64,000 nt of DNA. Source: Cocos nucifera (taxonomy: Eukaryota; Streptophyta; Magnoliopsida; Arecales; Arecaceae). The notes below the pieces were generated by a model. The model made no database searches. It was not told where the DNA came from and saw only the letters and a list, made by a program, of their open reading frames with translations. Location of the stretch: assembly GCA_006176705.1 (NCBI GenBank), contig QRFJ01003337.1:62001-126000 (forward strand), given 5' to 3'. This document shows, piece by piece, positions 46,106-58,793 of the stretch (position 1 is the first letter of the stretch; the number at the start of each line of letters is the position of its first letter). Both the position numbers and the translations under genes were made by a program.

Positions 46106-46268
46106 TAATTTCGCGAAGGCTAGATATATCAAGTCGACTAGCAAACTGGGCAATAGAGCTTGGAGAATTCAACATCGAATTTCAACCTCAAATAGCAATA
46201 AAGGCACAAGCACTAGTAGACTTCATCATCGAATTTACTATTGTGATACCACTTGGTCTAATACTACT
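46106..46268 (+). pseudogene. RNase H end of C (right of P3)
   Basis: SSRLANWAIELGEFNIEFQPQIAIKAQALVDFIIEFT matches the stretch that joins RNase H to the next domain in Tat elements. Ends at copia remnant H at about 46268. No integrase of C is seen. Confidence 0.8.
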
Positions 46269-47142
46269 TGTTGGAAAGATCCCTTATGAGTGCGGAATAT
46301 GGATCCCCCACCTAAGATTGCAACTTCGATAATAGTGTCAATATCGCAATAGAAAGAAAGAAGAGACATACAAAAGACACAATCAAAATACATGGATCAG
46401 CCCAAGGCTTCCTTCCACGAGGCATGCAAGCTTCATTATGAAAAAAAAAAAAATTACAAGAGAAGATCACACCCTTTTAACTTTCATACATCAGTCCTTC
46501 TCTCTCAATAAGAAGCACAATCACTCGCAACAAAGCTCTCATCTCTCTCAAGAAGCCCTTCTCAGTTCTGGCAACTGCCTAGGTGCTTCCCTGAGGCTTT
46601 GTCACTGCTTTTGCTGCAAGCCAACACTCTGCAACCTCTCTACCTACTCTGCCACAACTCCATAGACTATCAAGCCCTTTTTAAGCACTAAAACCATGTC
46701 TTAGTAAGTTTGGATCTCCTAACAGGACTCAAACAAACCTTCTTGACTGTCTGATCAAGATCGCAAGCTTCCATACCCATCCAATCATGCACTCCATGTG
46801 ATAAACCACATGTAGACTATCATAGGCCAACCCCTGCATGAAATGGGCCATCCATCGCACACCATGTCACCCGCCCACCAAACCACACCTATGCACCACA
46901 TGGAATGTCAGTGAACCATTAAGGGTCCATGCCTCGTACATTGACAACACCTGGTCCGCATGCTTCCCTCCTGCACCTTTTGGTGGACCGTGCTGGGCAC
47001 ATGCCCGTGCATGCTAGGCTGCGCCAACCTACGAGCCATGCATGCCCTACGGGTCATGCCCGCTTGCAGGCCTAGGGAGGGCTTTTGCTATGGGCTTCTC
47101 TATCCCTATTGTAGATCAAATTTGAGGCATCAAAACTCAATA
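46269..47142 (-). repeat. 3' LTR of copia remnant H
   Basis: Begins TGTTGGAAAG on the plus strand and ends ACTCAATA, i.e. on the minus strand TATTGAGTTTTGATGCC to CTTTCCAACA, ~874 bp. The initial TG is decayed to TA. On its left lies GGTCTAATACTACT, a poor match to the complement of the initiator-Met primer site, which may be chance. The pyrimidine-rich stretch at 46530-46650 gives only weak frames. Ends are inferred, since no second LTR is seen. Confidence 0.5.
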
Positions 47143-47998
47143 ATCTTCATCTTGATTTGACATTCGATATCTACCTAACTTTGAAAGCTTTTGGATGATT
47201 TCACCCCCATGCCCTGGGGCAAATACCTGTTGCTCATGAATGGGCAAACATGAGAGTCGAGCCAGATCGCTCGATCCCATCTCCATCATATGCTGTGACC
47301 TATCTGATCTAAGATCTGCTCGGGATGGCTTGTTGCGACAATAGAAATTTCACCTTGTAATGTTGCCTGTTATCCTCCCAAGTCTCCTATCTCATACCTA
47401 ATCCACCTGTATCTAGAGCTCTACCTCATGCTGTGCTCCCATTGGCACCTGAAGCTCCATCTCGTGCTGAACTCCCTACCAAGAGATAGTGTCCTCCATA
47501 TTTTTTCTCTTCTAAGACAATCCTATGCCATGCATAACCTTCAGCATTCCATCATCAGCTCTCTATCTATAGCTACTTGAATTTAGTCTACTCAATGAAA
47601 TCTAATTTCTCTTGAAACTAGGTATGTATCGAACCTCGTCTAATTTTTTTACTACTCTATCCTATGTCCATAAGCTGATGGTCCCATTATCCTTGATCAC
47701 ATAGTTCAATCCATTCGATAAATGCATAGTGCTCTCACTGCTCTCTAGGGACTCAACAGCTCCTCTCCGCAATAAATATGATGTGAACATACTAAATCTA
47801 AAATTCACTATTAGAAAGAAATAGATATCTTATCAGAGACCATAAGCATGTCATCAGTCTCATCAGTATCACTATTTTGGACCACCACCGTAGTAGTCTT
47901 TGTCCGATCTTTGAGCTATGGACAATCTTTGATTTGATGCTCTAATTTATCACATCAGTAGTATCTAATCTTGCTGAAGTCTCTCAACTTAGACTGGG
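47143..47998 (-). pseudogene. Copia gag end and protease remnant (element H)
   Basis: On the minus strand, from 47990 leftward: a broken CCHC knuckle (CDKLEHQIKDCP, first Cys region lost), an acidic stretch (SDTDETDD), the copia protease region (ILDLVCSHH where ILDSGCSHH is usual; the catalytic Asp is kept, Ser-Gly changed), then STMHLSNGLNYVIKDNGTISLWT, a stop, and LDEVRYIPSFKRN, typical of the gag-pre-integrase segment. After about 47570 the sequence turns into 3'-end material without integrase or RT, so pol has been deleted. Cut on the right by P4. Confidence 0.65.
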
Positions 47999-49322
47999 TG
48001 TTAGGAATGTATCCTAAAGCCAATTATCTAAGCTATAAAGGGTTATGCTCTTGTATATGAATTATGATTGACCTATACTAATAAAAGTTATTTTTGGCAA
48101 TTCATCATAATTTTGCATTTTTTTTGAACTTCTTTTATAATAAAATTCTTATAACTATTAATAATTAATAAAGAATAATTTATCGAATAGTTCTTAAATC
48201 TTGTTCATTATGAAATGATATGTTATTACTAAAATGATAACATTTATCAAGTATAGATCATTGCGTATCTTATGGATTGATTATCCTCATAATCTAGGAG
48301 TGTGGAGACACTAGTATGGCATGTAGGTAAAAAGTATGAGTATATTTTACTAAATGTGACTCAACTATGGAGCGCTTGCTGTCAAGAGCTGCTCGTGAAG
48401 GATATAGATATAAGCATTCCTCCAACCTAAGATCACCATGATGATTTGCATGTAACTCACATGCTTTGATGCCGAAATATCTGTATTTCTAATATAGTCA
48501 TAAAAGATTTTTTAGCACAATCAAGTACTTGCAAAATTTATGTGTGAGTCAAGATGAAATTGATCCCTCCAAGTTTCAGAAGATAATGCTTCACTGTATT
48601 TCAATTTAGTAAAATCTTGATCAGGATAATCTATATAATTAGTCATAGGATTTGAAAGATTGAAATACAATATGGATGACTATTTCTAGGTTTGATAGTT
48701 TATCCTGAGGTCATCCTGAGCATTAAGGGTCAAAGAAATGAATTATGCACAAACCATATGCCAAGGTTCTTGAATGTTGCTTTGCAATTATTCGACCTAT
48801 CCGGACATCGAGTGTCATTGCTTGATGCTCACTTTAATTGGTATAGAAAATAGTTTCTATACCACCGACTTAGTGTTCGAACCTATGGAGTCATGCATAT
48901 AAGTCAAGCAACGTAAGAAAGAATTGACCTAACATCTATGTATTTAATTTGAAAGTTTGTAACTTAATTGAACAAATAAATGCACTTAATTAAGAATTAA
49001 GTTCTAGGTCATACAGAATTAAATACTAACTATGTCTAGCTAACACTGGATATGAGGTACAGGTTTAATTTTGGGGATGATTTTGACCTAATCTATGATC
49101 CAAGGATTTTTTAAGAGATTAGATTCAAGTCCTGGTTATTTTAGATTAGATCTAATTTAATTGGACTTGATTTAATTAAGACTAATTGGATTAATTATCT
49201 AAGTTAGACTTAGACCTAAATCCTAATTAGATTAGGATTGATGATCTCTTCGAAATTGGTTTGAATCGAATTCGAATTAGATTTGAATTCAACTCAATTT
49301 GAACCAAATTGGAATTAGTCCA
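47999..49322 (+). repeat. LTR P4 (2.3 kb family), plus strand, interrupted by G
   Basis: Begins TGTTAGGAATGTATCC and runs parallel to P1 (28157 onward) for over 1 kb, with shared phrases such as GGAGTGTGGAGACACTAG. It is broken at 49322 by element G; its remainder should lie beyond the window. No coding content. Confidence 0.8.
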
Positions 49323-50694
49323 TTATAAGTATCATAAATATATTAATAAAAATATTAATTTATGAATTAATTTATTTTTATTTTTAAAAATTAATACTTT
49401 TATTTATCTTATTCAGAAAATAATATTCATAAATAAAAAGAGCTTATTTTTTTTGGTTCAAATGAAGCAAATTTAGAGCAAATAAGATATAAATTGACTC
49501 TAATATGAAGATTTAAAGAAAAAAAAGAAAAAAGAAAAAAGAAAATTGCTCAGCCAGTTTGGCTTAGTCGATTTGCCTAAACCTGCGACCCAATGCCTGC
49601 TAAGCCTAATCTAATCGCAAACCATCTGGTTGGCCCAGGTGACGTCAATGTGATGTCACAAATCATGCGGTTCACCATGGACCGAGATGCAAGGGCATTT
49701 TAGACATTTCTAATGAAAAGTAGGCGGCAATTGGTTGAAGTCTTCTCAGCATCATCCAATGGCCAGATCTCTCCTAAATCGCAATCAGACGGCTGATGGA
49801 AGCCCCCAACATTGATTCTAACTCTAAAGCCCCATCTAATGGCCAGAAATTTTCCATCAAGCACGATCGAATGGCTAGAAGCTATTTTGACTCGATTTGG
49901 ACTGATAAAATAGGTTTTTTAGTGATTTTTTGAGCCTTTGGATTCCTATTCGATGGACAGAAGACCTAGGACTCAAAGATAACTCTATTCAACATGATCC
50001 AAATGGTGTTTTAAATTGATTTACATCTAGATTCTTTCATATATGCAGATTAACATATTGCTTTAATCCCATATTGGCTAATAGCAAAGATCCCTCTTCT
50101 CCAATAACTATTTAAAGGACTGCAAGCCTTCAAAATTCATTATCTTTGATTAAGAAGAAGCTATGGTATAGGATAGAAGCTATGCTTGAGTTGATGGTTG
50201 CTTCGAGGCAGACGATGCCGAGAGGAAGAGCTTGTCTTCTACACCATCTCTACACCAACGCCGATCCAAGATCAAGATCAATTAAATTCTAGTTTTTATT
50301 TTTTTTATTCTTTTAATTTTATATATTTAAATTCTAAATTTAAATTTTAATTAATATAAAATTTATTTTTCTACTTTTTAAATTCATGCTCTTTATTTTT
50401 AATCATAAAATTATTTTTATTGCCAGTAGATGTTAAGGTCTAAATAGTAGATCATAGTACCAAATTTTTATTTCTACATCATTTAATTTTTGCTTTTTAT
50501 TTATAATTCTATTTTTTGACTTTAATCTCTTTTTTTAAATCTTTTTTCATAAAAATCAAAGATTTTAAAATTAAAGTACTACCTTCTCCATGGATTCGAC
50601 CTAACTCACTATTTTTTACGTATTTTTAATTATTTAAAAAGTCAAAATTAAACTGATAAATATGATATCTTAATGATAACATTGCAGTCTATCA
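49323..50694 (+). repeat. 5' LTR of element G
   Basis: About 1,372 bp, TTATAAGTATC (decayed TGATAAG) to GTCTATCA. TATA-like CTATTTAAAGG at 50108-50118; the same box is at 63778-63788 in the 3' LTR. Confidence 0.8.
50108..50118 (+). promoter_or_regulatory. TATA box of G 5' LTR
   Basis: CTATTTAAAGG, conserved in both G LTRs and similar to CTATTTAAAG in both F LTRs (minus strand, plus positions 52074-52083 and 57983-57992). Confidence 0.5.
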
Positions 50695-50699
50695 AGTTT

Positions 50700-50720
50700 G
50701 TGGTACTGTTGCTAGTGATG
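50700..50720 (+). other. Primer binding site of element G (decayed tRNA-Asp type)
   Basis: GTGGTACTGTTGCTAGTGATG begins six bases after the LTR end. It keeps the TGG start and GTTGC core of the tRNA-Asp complement, with mostly C/T and G/A changes, and shares TGGTACTGTTG with element E. Confidence 0.6.
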
Positions 50721-51083
50721 GCATGAAAACAAAAATTTTTTATTTCTTTAATTTTTTTATAAATATTGCTTAGTAACTTTTCTTATAAATTCTACGAAAA
50801 AAGAAGAAAAAGAATAAAAAAACTAGGGTAAGAAAAAAAGCTTCCAATCATGTTTGGTGAGATCAATCCTAACCCTAGACCTTTTTTTAGTATATATTTT
50901 ATTTTTAAATTAATTTAAAAAATATCCACTTTAATCTAATTAAAAACTTCATGAGTAGAAATCCTAATTACTTAGAGCATCTATCATATTAGATTTTTTT
51001 TTATTTTTTAGTGATTGCTGGAGATAAGGTAAGCATCTCAAGTCTAATCAATTGTATGCATCTAATTTAGTTGCATAGAATCC
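50721..51083 (+). other. Leader of element G before insert F
   Basis: AT-rich, no frame. Ends in AATCC, the left copy of the F target duplication; the leader resumes at 58799. Confidence 0.6.
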
Positions 51084-52909
51084 TGACTGCTTGTCGTTAG
51101 AGCATCAAATAAAAATTAAAATCAATCTTCTTATTAATTAGAATAGTGATGAGTCGGGTGTTGATTTCCTCGAGGATTAAAGGCTAAGTTACATTTAATT
51201 TAAAAAAATATATTAATCTTTAAAATAAAAATTTAAATAAATAAATTAAAATAAATTAATTAAAATTTAGTAAATTAAAATAAAAAAGTAAATTTTAATT
51301 AATTAATATTTTTAAAATTAAGAAAAGATAAATAGAAAAAATTATCTAGGATTTTAGTTCCATCTTTCAATATTCAAGTTTATAATTGATTCATGCAATC
51401 TTTTCATTATCAACATGCAATCTTATAAGGTATATATTTCATTGATCAGACTTGAACATAATCTATTCTATCGAGCATGGACCATATCTAATATGATCAT
51501 AACCCATCTCACAGACATAGACTATTTAGATCATGCAATCAAAGAATATAATTCTGATTTAATTTTTATAATTCATCCTAATCTGAGCATAAACCATATC
51601 TATCTACAATCATGATCTATCTCCATAGATATAAATTATAAAAAATTAAATATTAAAAATATAAGTCTTACAATTTATTCTAACTTGAGTATAAATCGTA
51701 TCTATCCGCGATCATGATTTGTCTCTTTAGCTATAAATTATAGAAAATTCAATATTAGAGCATGAATAAGAAAGGCATGTAAAAGATAAAAAAATTTTAT
51801 TATCCATTAAAACAAAAGATAAGATTTAAATTACAAACTCTCATGCTTGGAAGACTTTCCTTACTTTCCTAGACACGAGACCATTAGCCGTACATAATCT
51901 TGATCCTTGTAGCTTGCGGCATCATGGAATCTCTTAAATAAAAAAAAAATAAAAATAAAAGAAAAAGAAAGAAGAAAAAGAGAGAAGAGAAGAAGAAAAG
52001 GGAGAGAGAAAGGGGTTGGAATAGGGCTTTGGAAGGCCCTTAGCTCCTCTCTCTTGATTTCTAGCATAACAGGCTTTAAATAGAGAAAAAATGGAGTTTG
52101 TGAGTTCTTGTTGGAGTCTAATCCTAGTTTGGCTCGAATTATTTGAAGCTGATGAAATCCTGGCTGTTAGATTGCTGATCAAAGGCTCATATCCTATCAA
52201 AATCTACCGCAAACTATTTAATCAATGCCCAAAACTCATCTCCGCTATTGGATCAAAGCAAGGAATGTTTGGAGCCATCGGATCATGCACTGTGCCTTCA
52301 AAAATTTGAATCAAACTAGGAATAAATATCTGCTATTGGATGCCGATTGAGAGAGACAGGAGCCATCCGTCAGCACTTAAATATCAGCCATCCATCAGCG
52401 CTCAAATCTCAGCCATCGAATCTAAATCAGGATCGCTCTTGGTCACCCAATCGTATAAAAACTATGCTCGTGGACTGCCGTGAATCGAGTGCACCGCAGA
52501 CCAGAACCAATCTTTACACCTAGCCCAATGAAATGATGAATCTGCCCCTATATACAATGATAAAAAATACGTAGACCTCTTAGAGGTCTAGGTTCGCCAG
52601 GTGGCATACACCAATTGGCCGTGCCTACTGAACTAGCTGGTCTACACCTATTCCATGGACCGACTAGTCGATCTATCATGCATCGATCTATTTTTTTTAT
52701 TTTTTTTATTTTAAAATTCTGGACTTCATAACTTTTTCGTTTTAGCTCTAATTTAAGTAAAATTTATTGCATTGAAACCCATAAATCGAGCTCTTCATAT
52801 TGATAGACTTCTTTCTTATAAAACATCCATAAAAATATTAATTTTTTTAAATAAATATTAATTAATATATAATTTAATACTATTATTTATTAAATTATGA
52901 TAATTATCA
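51084..52909 (-). repeat. 3' LTR of element F
   Basis: 1,826 bp; plus strand TGACTGCTTG to ATAATTATCA. Aligned end to end with the other LTR (57013-58793), with many substitutions. Confidence 0.9.
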
Positions 52910-52921
52910 CTCCTCCAACTT
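52910..52921 (-). other. Polypurine tract of element F
   Basis: AAGTTGGAGGAG on the minus strand, directly before the LTR start TGATAATTATC. Confidence 0.8.
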
Positions 52922-54430
52922 GAGTTTTACTCATCCTCGAGTAAAAAGAGTAAAATTAAAAGTATGTACTAACTTGATAAGATGTGAAAGTTTTTTCAGA
53001 TCATCCTAAAGTCAGTTGATACCTGATCAGAGATTTAAGAAATACATCATTGGATTATTAATTCCATCCCAAGTAGTGATTAAATGAAGAATATAAAATT
53101 TAAAGCTTTTCTTTGATCAATTTTCCATCTTTATTCTTTAAATCTTTATCTTTAGTATGGACTAGAGTTTTTTTTTTTTAAGCTAGTATAATATTTTAAT
53201 CTCTTTAGCTTTCTATCCGACCCTTATAGCGAGCTTTGGACTAATGACTCTCAAACTGATTGGCTTTAGGACATTAGGTGTAGAACATCCCTTGAGCTTA
53301 CTGACTCGAGTCAAATAGGCTACAGGTTAAAACTAAATATATAGCAAGCTTCTTCATATTGTCCACTTTTTGACGTGAATAACATTCTTACTTAGGCAAT
53401 GAGACCCGATTACTCGATGGGAGATCAATATTTAGAACTTATTTTTTATTTTTTTTAAAAAAAATAAACTCGATGGGAGATCAATATTTAGAACTTGCTT
53501 TTTATTTACTTTTTTTAAAAAAAATTATTTTTTTTAAAAAAATTTAATAATTTTTTTCACTCATACCCATACAACATAGATTCTTTATTGAATATAGGCT
53601 AGAAGAAGATTTTAGAATCACTCAAAAAATTATCTGTTCTAGACTTGACCATTTATTAGATTTTTTTTAATAATTTAGTTCTTAGTATTTCAAAAATTTT
53701 CTAAATCATTAATCAATCATCGATTAAAATGTCTGAAAAACTTTAAATCGACATGAAATTAGGTATATAAGATTAATTATTATTATGCTTGAAGACTTAA
53801 AAATTTTTATTTATCCTTCCTCCTAACTTAATTTTCATTATCCTTAATGGAAGAAAGAAAGAGAGTATGATAAATGATAAGAAAATAATAAGGAAAGAGT
53901 TCACTTGGCTTAATATATTTTTGGTCTCAACCTAAATTTATTTATTTTTTTATCTATCATGAGTTTGTTGTTCTCCTCCTAACTTAGTCCTGAAAGAAAG
54001 ATAAACTAAAAAAAAAAAAGCAAATTCAAATACAGAAAGCTAAAAATTGGGTTGCCTTCCAGTAAGCGCTAAGTTTAACATCTTCAACCGGACCCTATGA
54101 AGGAGTTTTAGATAAAATTAATTTTAATGCATCCTTCAGAGTTTCAAAAAAATAAGACCAACCAGGAGGTCTTGTCATTATGGCAGAAAAATGTTCATGG
54201 AATGCTTTACAATGATTAAGTTTAGCCCTGATCAATAAAGTATATAGAGCTAGCATGTTATACCAGAATTTAAGATTATTATAGTTTATATAACCAAGAA
54301 GAGATTGTGTTTGTTTGGTTAAGATTAGGGGTGGTAGTATTTGAATTTCTTCAACTATAATATGATCTATCCCACTCTTTTCTTAGGTTTGATATAACTA
54401 GGCATCAATTCTTCCTAATTTAAAGTAGGG
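52922..54430 (-). other. 3' non-coding region of element F
   Basis: No coding frame. Holds a local direct duplication: 29 identical bases at 53412-53440 and 53468-53496, spaced 56 bp, then long A/T runs to 53545. Contains GACTCGAGTC-type phrases also present at 62490-62530 in G. Confidence 0.6.
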
Positions 54431-55000
54431 CATTTTTTTAAAAATTAATTTTAAATTTACCTCCATACATCATTTTAATATTATAGATAAATTTTGAAGG
54501 CCATCCTCAAAAGTAGTACCGAATATAAAAAAATTAGTATTAAAATCATTATCCCTCATATCAGCAATATCCCATTTGATAGCTTCTTTATGTATGATTA
54601 GAATATCCATAAGTTGGTCTTTCTGGGTAGGTATCACTAGTAGAGTATTAGTAAATTCATTAGGAAGTGGTTTCAATTCTTGCATAGTTGGTAGATTTAA
54701 CATGTAAGCTATTGGTGGGCTAGGTCGTGGCTCAAGTTTTTCAATCCAAAGTGGAGTGGTCTTTGGGTAGGATGTATCTATTTAGTCATGTACTTCTTTA
54801 TTATACCCATTATCATCAAAATCATCCATCTCATAATGAGCCAAATAGGGATCTAACGAATTTTAGAAAAGAATTATAGGTGAAGCTTCCTTTAGTATGG
54901 AATTCATCTATGATTCTTGAAAAGTTTTTATTAATTCTATCATCTCATTAGTTTGTCCATCCCTATTAAAAGAAATTGATGATTCTAGAGCTCTTAGGGA
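54431..55000 (-). pseudogene. Fused pol scrap of element F (RT core deleted)
   Basis: The minus-strand frame reads LPTMQELKPLPNEFTNTLLVI, DQLMDILIIHKEAIKWDIADM, and then directly NDFNTNFFIFGTTFEDGLQNLSIILK. In element A the first part is the protease-RT linker (ELKPLPSHLKY, HKKAFGWTIADIKG) and the second lies after the active site (FMDDFSIFGSTFDKCLHNLSLVLQ). So the fingers and most of the palm of RT are deleted in frame, leaving 78 codons. Everything downstream (RNase H, integrase) is also gone. Confidence 0.75.
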
Positions 55001-55745
55001 TGGATCCATATATAAATAAGATGATGGAATTGGTTTGTCTCATAATTCTGGTTCTTTTCTATATGTTCTTTTCTTAATTATATGGTCTAAGAGGATCTTT
55101 TCAGTTGTACAGGGTTGCTCTATGATCATATTATTTTTGAGAATTTTAATTGATTGTTTAGAAAAAATTATAGAAATATTAAAATTTCTAACCATGTATG
55201 GTCCCTCAGGATCACTCTCAAGCTGACTAGGCAACTCTCTTTGCTCCTGCTGATTGAATGTAGGTGATTGATTCTTTAGTTCTTTAAAGTTTTGCATACA
55301 GGAGTTAAAGGTCTGTTGGACTGTCTGATTGATGAGTTCTAACTCGTTTAATCCTTGCTGAATCTTCTCTTCAGAAGTTGACTCATTGTTATTTGGAGAA
55401 GATTGATATTATGGGTAGGGCATATCATATTGTGCATCCATGAAAGTGGATCTTTGTGGCACCGGGGTAATCACTGATTGTGATTACCATGAAAAATTTG
55501 GTTGAGCCTCCCAGTTTTATTGTAAGTGTTAAAATATTGGTTATTTTCTGATCTGTAGGCTATTTGGGTTTGATCTTGATAAACTTGCTCATACATATTC
55601 TCAGAAAATTGGTTTGGGCATCTTCTTGCCAAGTGGATGGGATTCGAATAAATTGCATAAACTTGTTGTACAGGAAGAAAAGATGGATATGAAGAGTTTT
55701 CATTGGCGGATAACTCATCCACTCTACTCTCAAGATCCATCTCAA
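55001..55745 (-). pseudogene. gag C-terminal remnant of element F
   Basis: The frame MDLESRVDELS...HLARRCPNQF (55471-55740) shows the Gln/Asn/Tyr-rich end of an Athila Gag; HLARRCPNQ is the end of a zinc knuckle whose first Cys residues are lost or changed. After a break, IIEQPCTTEKILLDHIIKK (55040-55297) fits the linker to protease. The Gag core itself is not recognisable upstream, and protease is not seen. Confidence 0.6.
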
Positions 55746-56985
55746 ATTATTTTGATTCTTTAAATATGTTCAATTAAGGGTCCTAGATCAGAGCAATCCT
55801 CTTTTAATTATTCTTTATTATATTTTATTTTAAAGCAAAGAGACGAGGAGAGAGAATTCTAAAGATGAGAGCCTAAAGGATCCCAGATCTAAAGATGAAA
55901 GAGAAAGGTGCTTTAATTAGGTTTAAATTATAATAGCAAACAAGTTAGGCAAGGATGGACTCTCTATCCTAGGATTAACCTGGATCTAGATAGTTTCTAA
56001 CTATTCCAAGATCACCTTTGAGCACTTCAAGTAAAAAATTGACCAACTACTCGATCAAGTAAGTATAAGATGTGGGAGGTTTCCTGCTCATTACTTTTTT
56101 TAGACACCAACTGAGTTGGCTAGGTCAGACAACGGAATTAATTGAAAACCACAATCTTTAAACCACTTACCTTAGACACCAAGCAATTAACCAACCCGAA
56201 CCCAATTTAACTCTAGGATTTTTTTGTCCTATTGAGCTCGAATATCCTAGGGCTAACGTTTAATTGATTTTAAGTTAAAGATTTAGATCAATATAATATG
56301 AAGGATGGTGATTTATGAGCTAAGAAAGGATGATCAAATTTTTATTTTATCTTGTTTAATGGATTATGCCCTTAAAGTAGATTATGAATATGCAATATAA
56401 ATCAGACAAGATATTCAAACATATTTAAAAATTAATTTTATTTAATATTTATAGTTATTCTAAATTAATTAAGTATTATGATATGTCGGTGATTTTTTTA
56501 AGGATTTATGGTTTTATCTTTTTATAGATATTTTTTTAGTTTTTGATTGCGTGGTTTTGCAAAAGAAAGTAAATTTAAGTAATTAAGTCTGAAAAGTAGT
56601 AAATAAATTACTAGTCTACAAAAAAATAGTAAATTAAAAAAATGATAATTATTTAATGTATGTAATTAAGATAATTTAGTTAGAAAGCAATAAATAACCC
56701 ATATTTTAAAAAAGTAATATAAAGTAGAAATTTAAAGAAAGCATAAATAAGCATGAAAGAAAAAATAAAAAAGTAGTAAATAATAAATTAAAAATTTAAA
56801 GTAGTAAAATAAATAAGTAAAGCAAATAAGGCAATAAAATAAAGTAGTAAAACAAAGCAATAAAATAAAGTAGAAAAATAAAAAAAATAAAATAAAGTAG
56901 CAAAATAAATAAGGCAATAAAGTAATAAAAAAAATAAATAAGAGAAAAAAAAATTTTGATTTTTTTTATTGAAGCAACCATGCTA
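55746..56985 (-). other. Leader of element F
   Basis: AT-rich, non-coding, homologous to the E leader at 13797-14512 over about 56085-56700. From 56690 to 56960 it is low-complexity, with many repeats of GTAGTAAAATAAA-like phrases; the short minus-strand Phe/Leu/Tyr-rich frames there are artefacts of composition. Confidence 0.65.
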
Positions 56986-57006
56986 CAATCCCCAGCAATG
57001 GTGTCA
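56986..57006 (-). other. Primer binding site of element F (tRNA-Asp type)
   Basis: Minus strand TGACACCATTGCTGGGGATTG, six bases from the LTR. Resembles the tRNA-Asp complement TGGCGCCGTTGCCGGGGAT with G/A and C/T changes. Confidence 0.75.
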
Positions 57007-57012
57007 AAAATT

Positions 57013-58793
57013 TGACTACTTATCATTAGAGCATCAAATAAAATTAAAATCAATCTTCATATTAATTAGAACAGTAGTAAGTCAGGTGTCGATTTCCTCA
57101 AAGATTGAAGGCTAAGTTGCATTCAATTTAAAAAAAATAATTTAATCTTTAAAATAAAAATTTAAATAAGTAAATTAATTAAGTTTAGCAAATTAAAATA
57201 AAAGAAAGTAAATTTTAATTAATTAATAATTTTGGAATTAAGAAAAGATAAATAAAAAAATTATCTAGGGTTTTAGTTTCATCTTTCAATATTCAAGTTT
57301 ATAATTGATTCATGCAATCTTTTCATTGTCAACATGCAATTTGATAAGGTATATATTTCGTTGATCAGACTCTAACATAACCTATTCTACTGAGCATGGA
57401 TCATATCTAAGATGATCATGACCCATCTCACAGATATAGACTATTTAGATTATGCAATCAAAAAATATAATTTTAATTTAATTCCTATAATTCATCCTAA
57501 TCTGAGCACAAACTATATCTATCTACGGTCATGATCTATCTTCTTAGATATAAATTATAAGAAATTAAATATTAAAAATATAAGTTTTATAATTTATTCT
57601 AACTTAAGTACAGATTGTATCTATCTACGATCACGATCTGTCTCTTTATCTATAAATTATAGAAAATTCAACATTAGAGCATGAATAAGAAAGGCATGTA
57701 AAAGATGAAAAAAAAATATTATCCATTACAAAAAAAGATAAAATTCAAATTTACAAACTCTTATGCTTAGAAGACTTTCCTTACTTTTCTGGATATGAGA
57801 TCATTAGCCGTACATAATCTTGATCCTTATAGCTTGTGGCCTCATGGAATCTCTTAAATAAAAGAAAAATAAAAATAAAAGTAAAACAAAGAAGAAGAAG
57901 AGAGAAGAGGAGAAGAGAAAGAGGTTGGAATAAGGCTTTGGAAGGCCCGTGGCTCCTCTCTCTTGATTTTTGGCATAACAAGCTTTAAATAGAGAAAAAA
58001 TGGAGTTTGTGAGTTCTTGTTGGAGTCTAATCCAAGTTTCGCTCGAATTGTTTGAAGCTGATGAAATCCTGACCATCAGATTGCTGATCAAAGACTCAGA
58101 TCCTATCAAAATCCAATGCAAACTGCTTAAACAATGCCCGAAACTCATCTCCACCATTGGATCGAAGTAGGGAATGTTTGGAGCAGTCGAATCGTGCACT
58201 GTGCCTTTAGAAATCTGAATCAAATGAGAATAAATATCTACTATTGGATGCCGACCGGGAGAGATAGGAGCCGTCCATCAGTGCTCAAATCTTAGCCATC
58301 GGATCTAAACTGGGATTGCTCTCGACTGCCCAATCGCACAAAAATTATGCTCATGGACCATCATGAACCGAGCGCACCATAGACCCGAACCAATCCCCAC
58401 GCACCTGGCCCGATGAAATGATGAATCTGCCCCTATATGCCGCGATAAAAAATACAAAGACCTCTTAGCAGTCTAGGTCCATCATGTGGCACGCACTGAT
58501 TGGCCGTGCCTACTGAGCTAGCCTATCTATACCTATTCTATGGATCGGTCAATCCGTCCACCATGCTCCGATCTATTTTTTTATTTTTTTTTAATTTTAA
58601 ACTTCTGGGCTTCATAACTTTTTCATTTTAGCTCCGATTTGAGTGAAATTTATTACGTTGGAACCCATAAATCGAGCTCTTTGCATTGATGGACCTTTCT
58701 TGCAAAATATCCATAAAAATATTAATTTTTTTAAATAAATATTAATTAATATATAATTTAATACTATTATTTATGAAATTATGATAATTATCA
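57013..58793 (-). repeat. 5' LTR of element F
   Basis: 1,781 bp; plus strand TGACTACTTA to ATAATTATCA. TATA-like CTATTTAAAG on the minus strand (57983-57992). Confidence 0.9.

Larger units (their letters stand above)
33939..46268 (+). mobile_element. Tat-type element C, remnant split by D and P3
   Basis: Plus-strand remnant in three blocks: 33939-36096, 43325-43834 and 46106-46268. Reading through the inserts gives a Transposase_28-like domain, end of gag, protease, RT and RNase H. The left end is cut at E and the right end at copia remnant H; no LTR of C is visible. The blocks join cleanly when D (TSD ACAGA) and P3 (TSD GAAAG) are removed. Sequence type is close to element B (NNILVDNGSSA protease, GIEA after RT), though on the other strand. 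Confidence 0.85.
51084..58793 (-). mobile_element. Athila-like deletion derivative, element F
   Basis: 7,710 bp minus-strand element nested in the leader of G. LTRs 51084-52909 and 57013-58793; target duplication AATCC (51079-51083) and AATCT (58794-58798), one transition apart. Primer site, long AT-rich leader, gag remnant, a fused pol scrap and polypurine tract remain. Internal region is 4,103 bp; most of pol is deleted. Confidence 0.9.

Noticed and set aside
46438..47160. 75- and 66-codon Cys-containing frames as small secreted peptides
   Set aside because: They lie in the copia LTR of H, have no clear signal peptide and no counterpart; Cys content follows from TGC-rich sequence.
56732..57053. 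Phe/Leu/Tyr-rich minus-strand frames that look like membrane proteins
   Set aside because: They are produced by A/T-only low-complexity sequence in the F leader; the same occurs at 51934-52200 and 57804-57981 over GA-rich LTR leaders.
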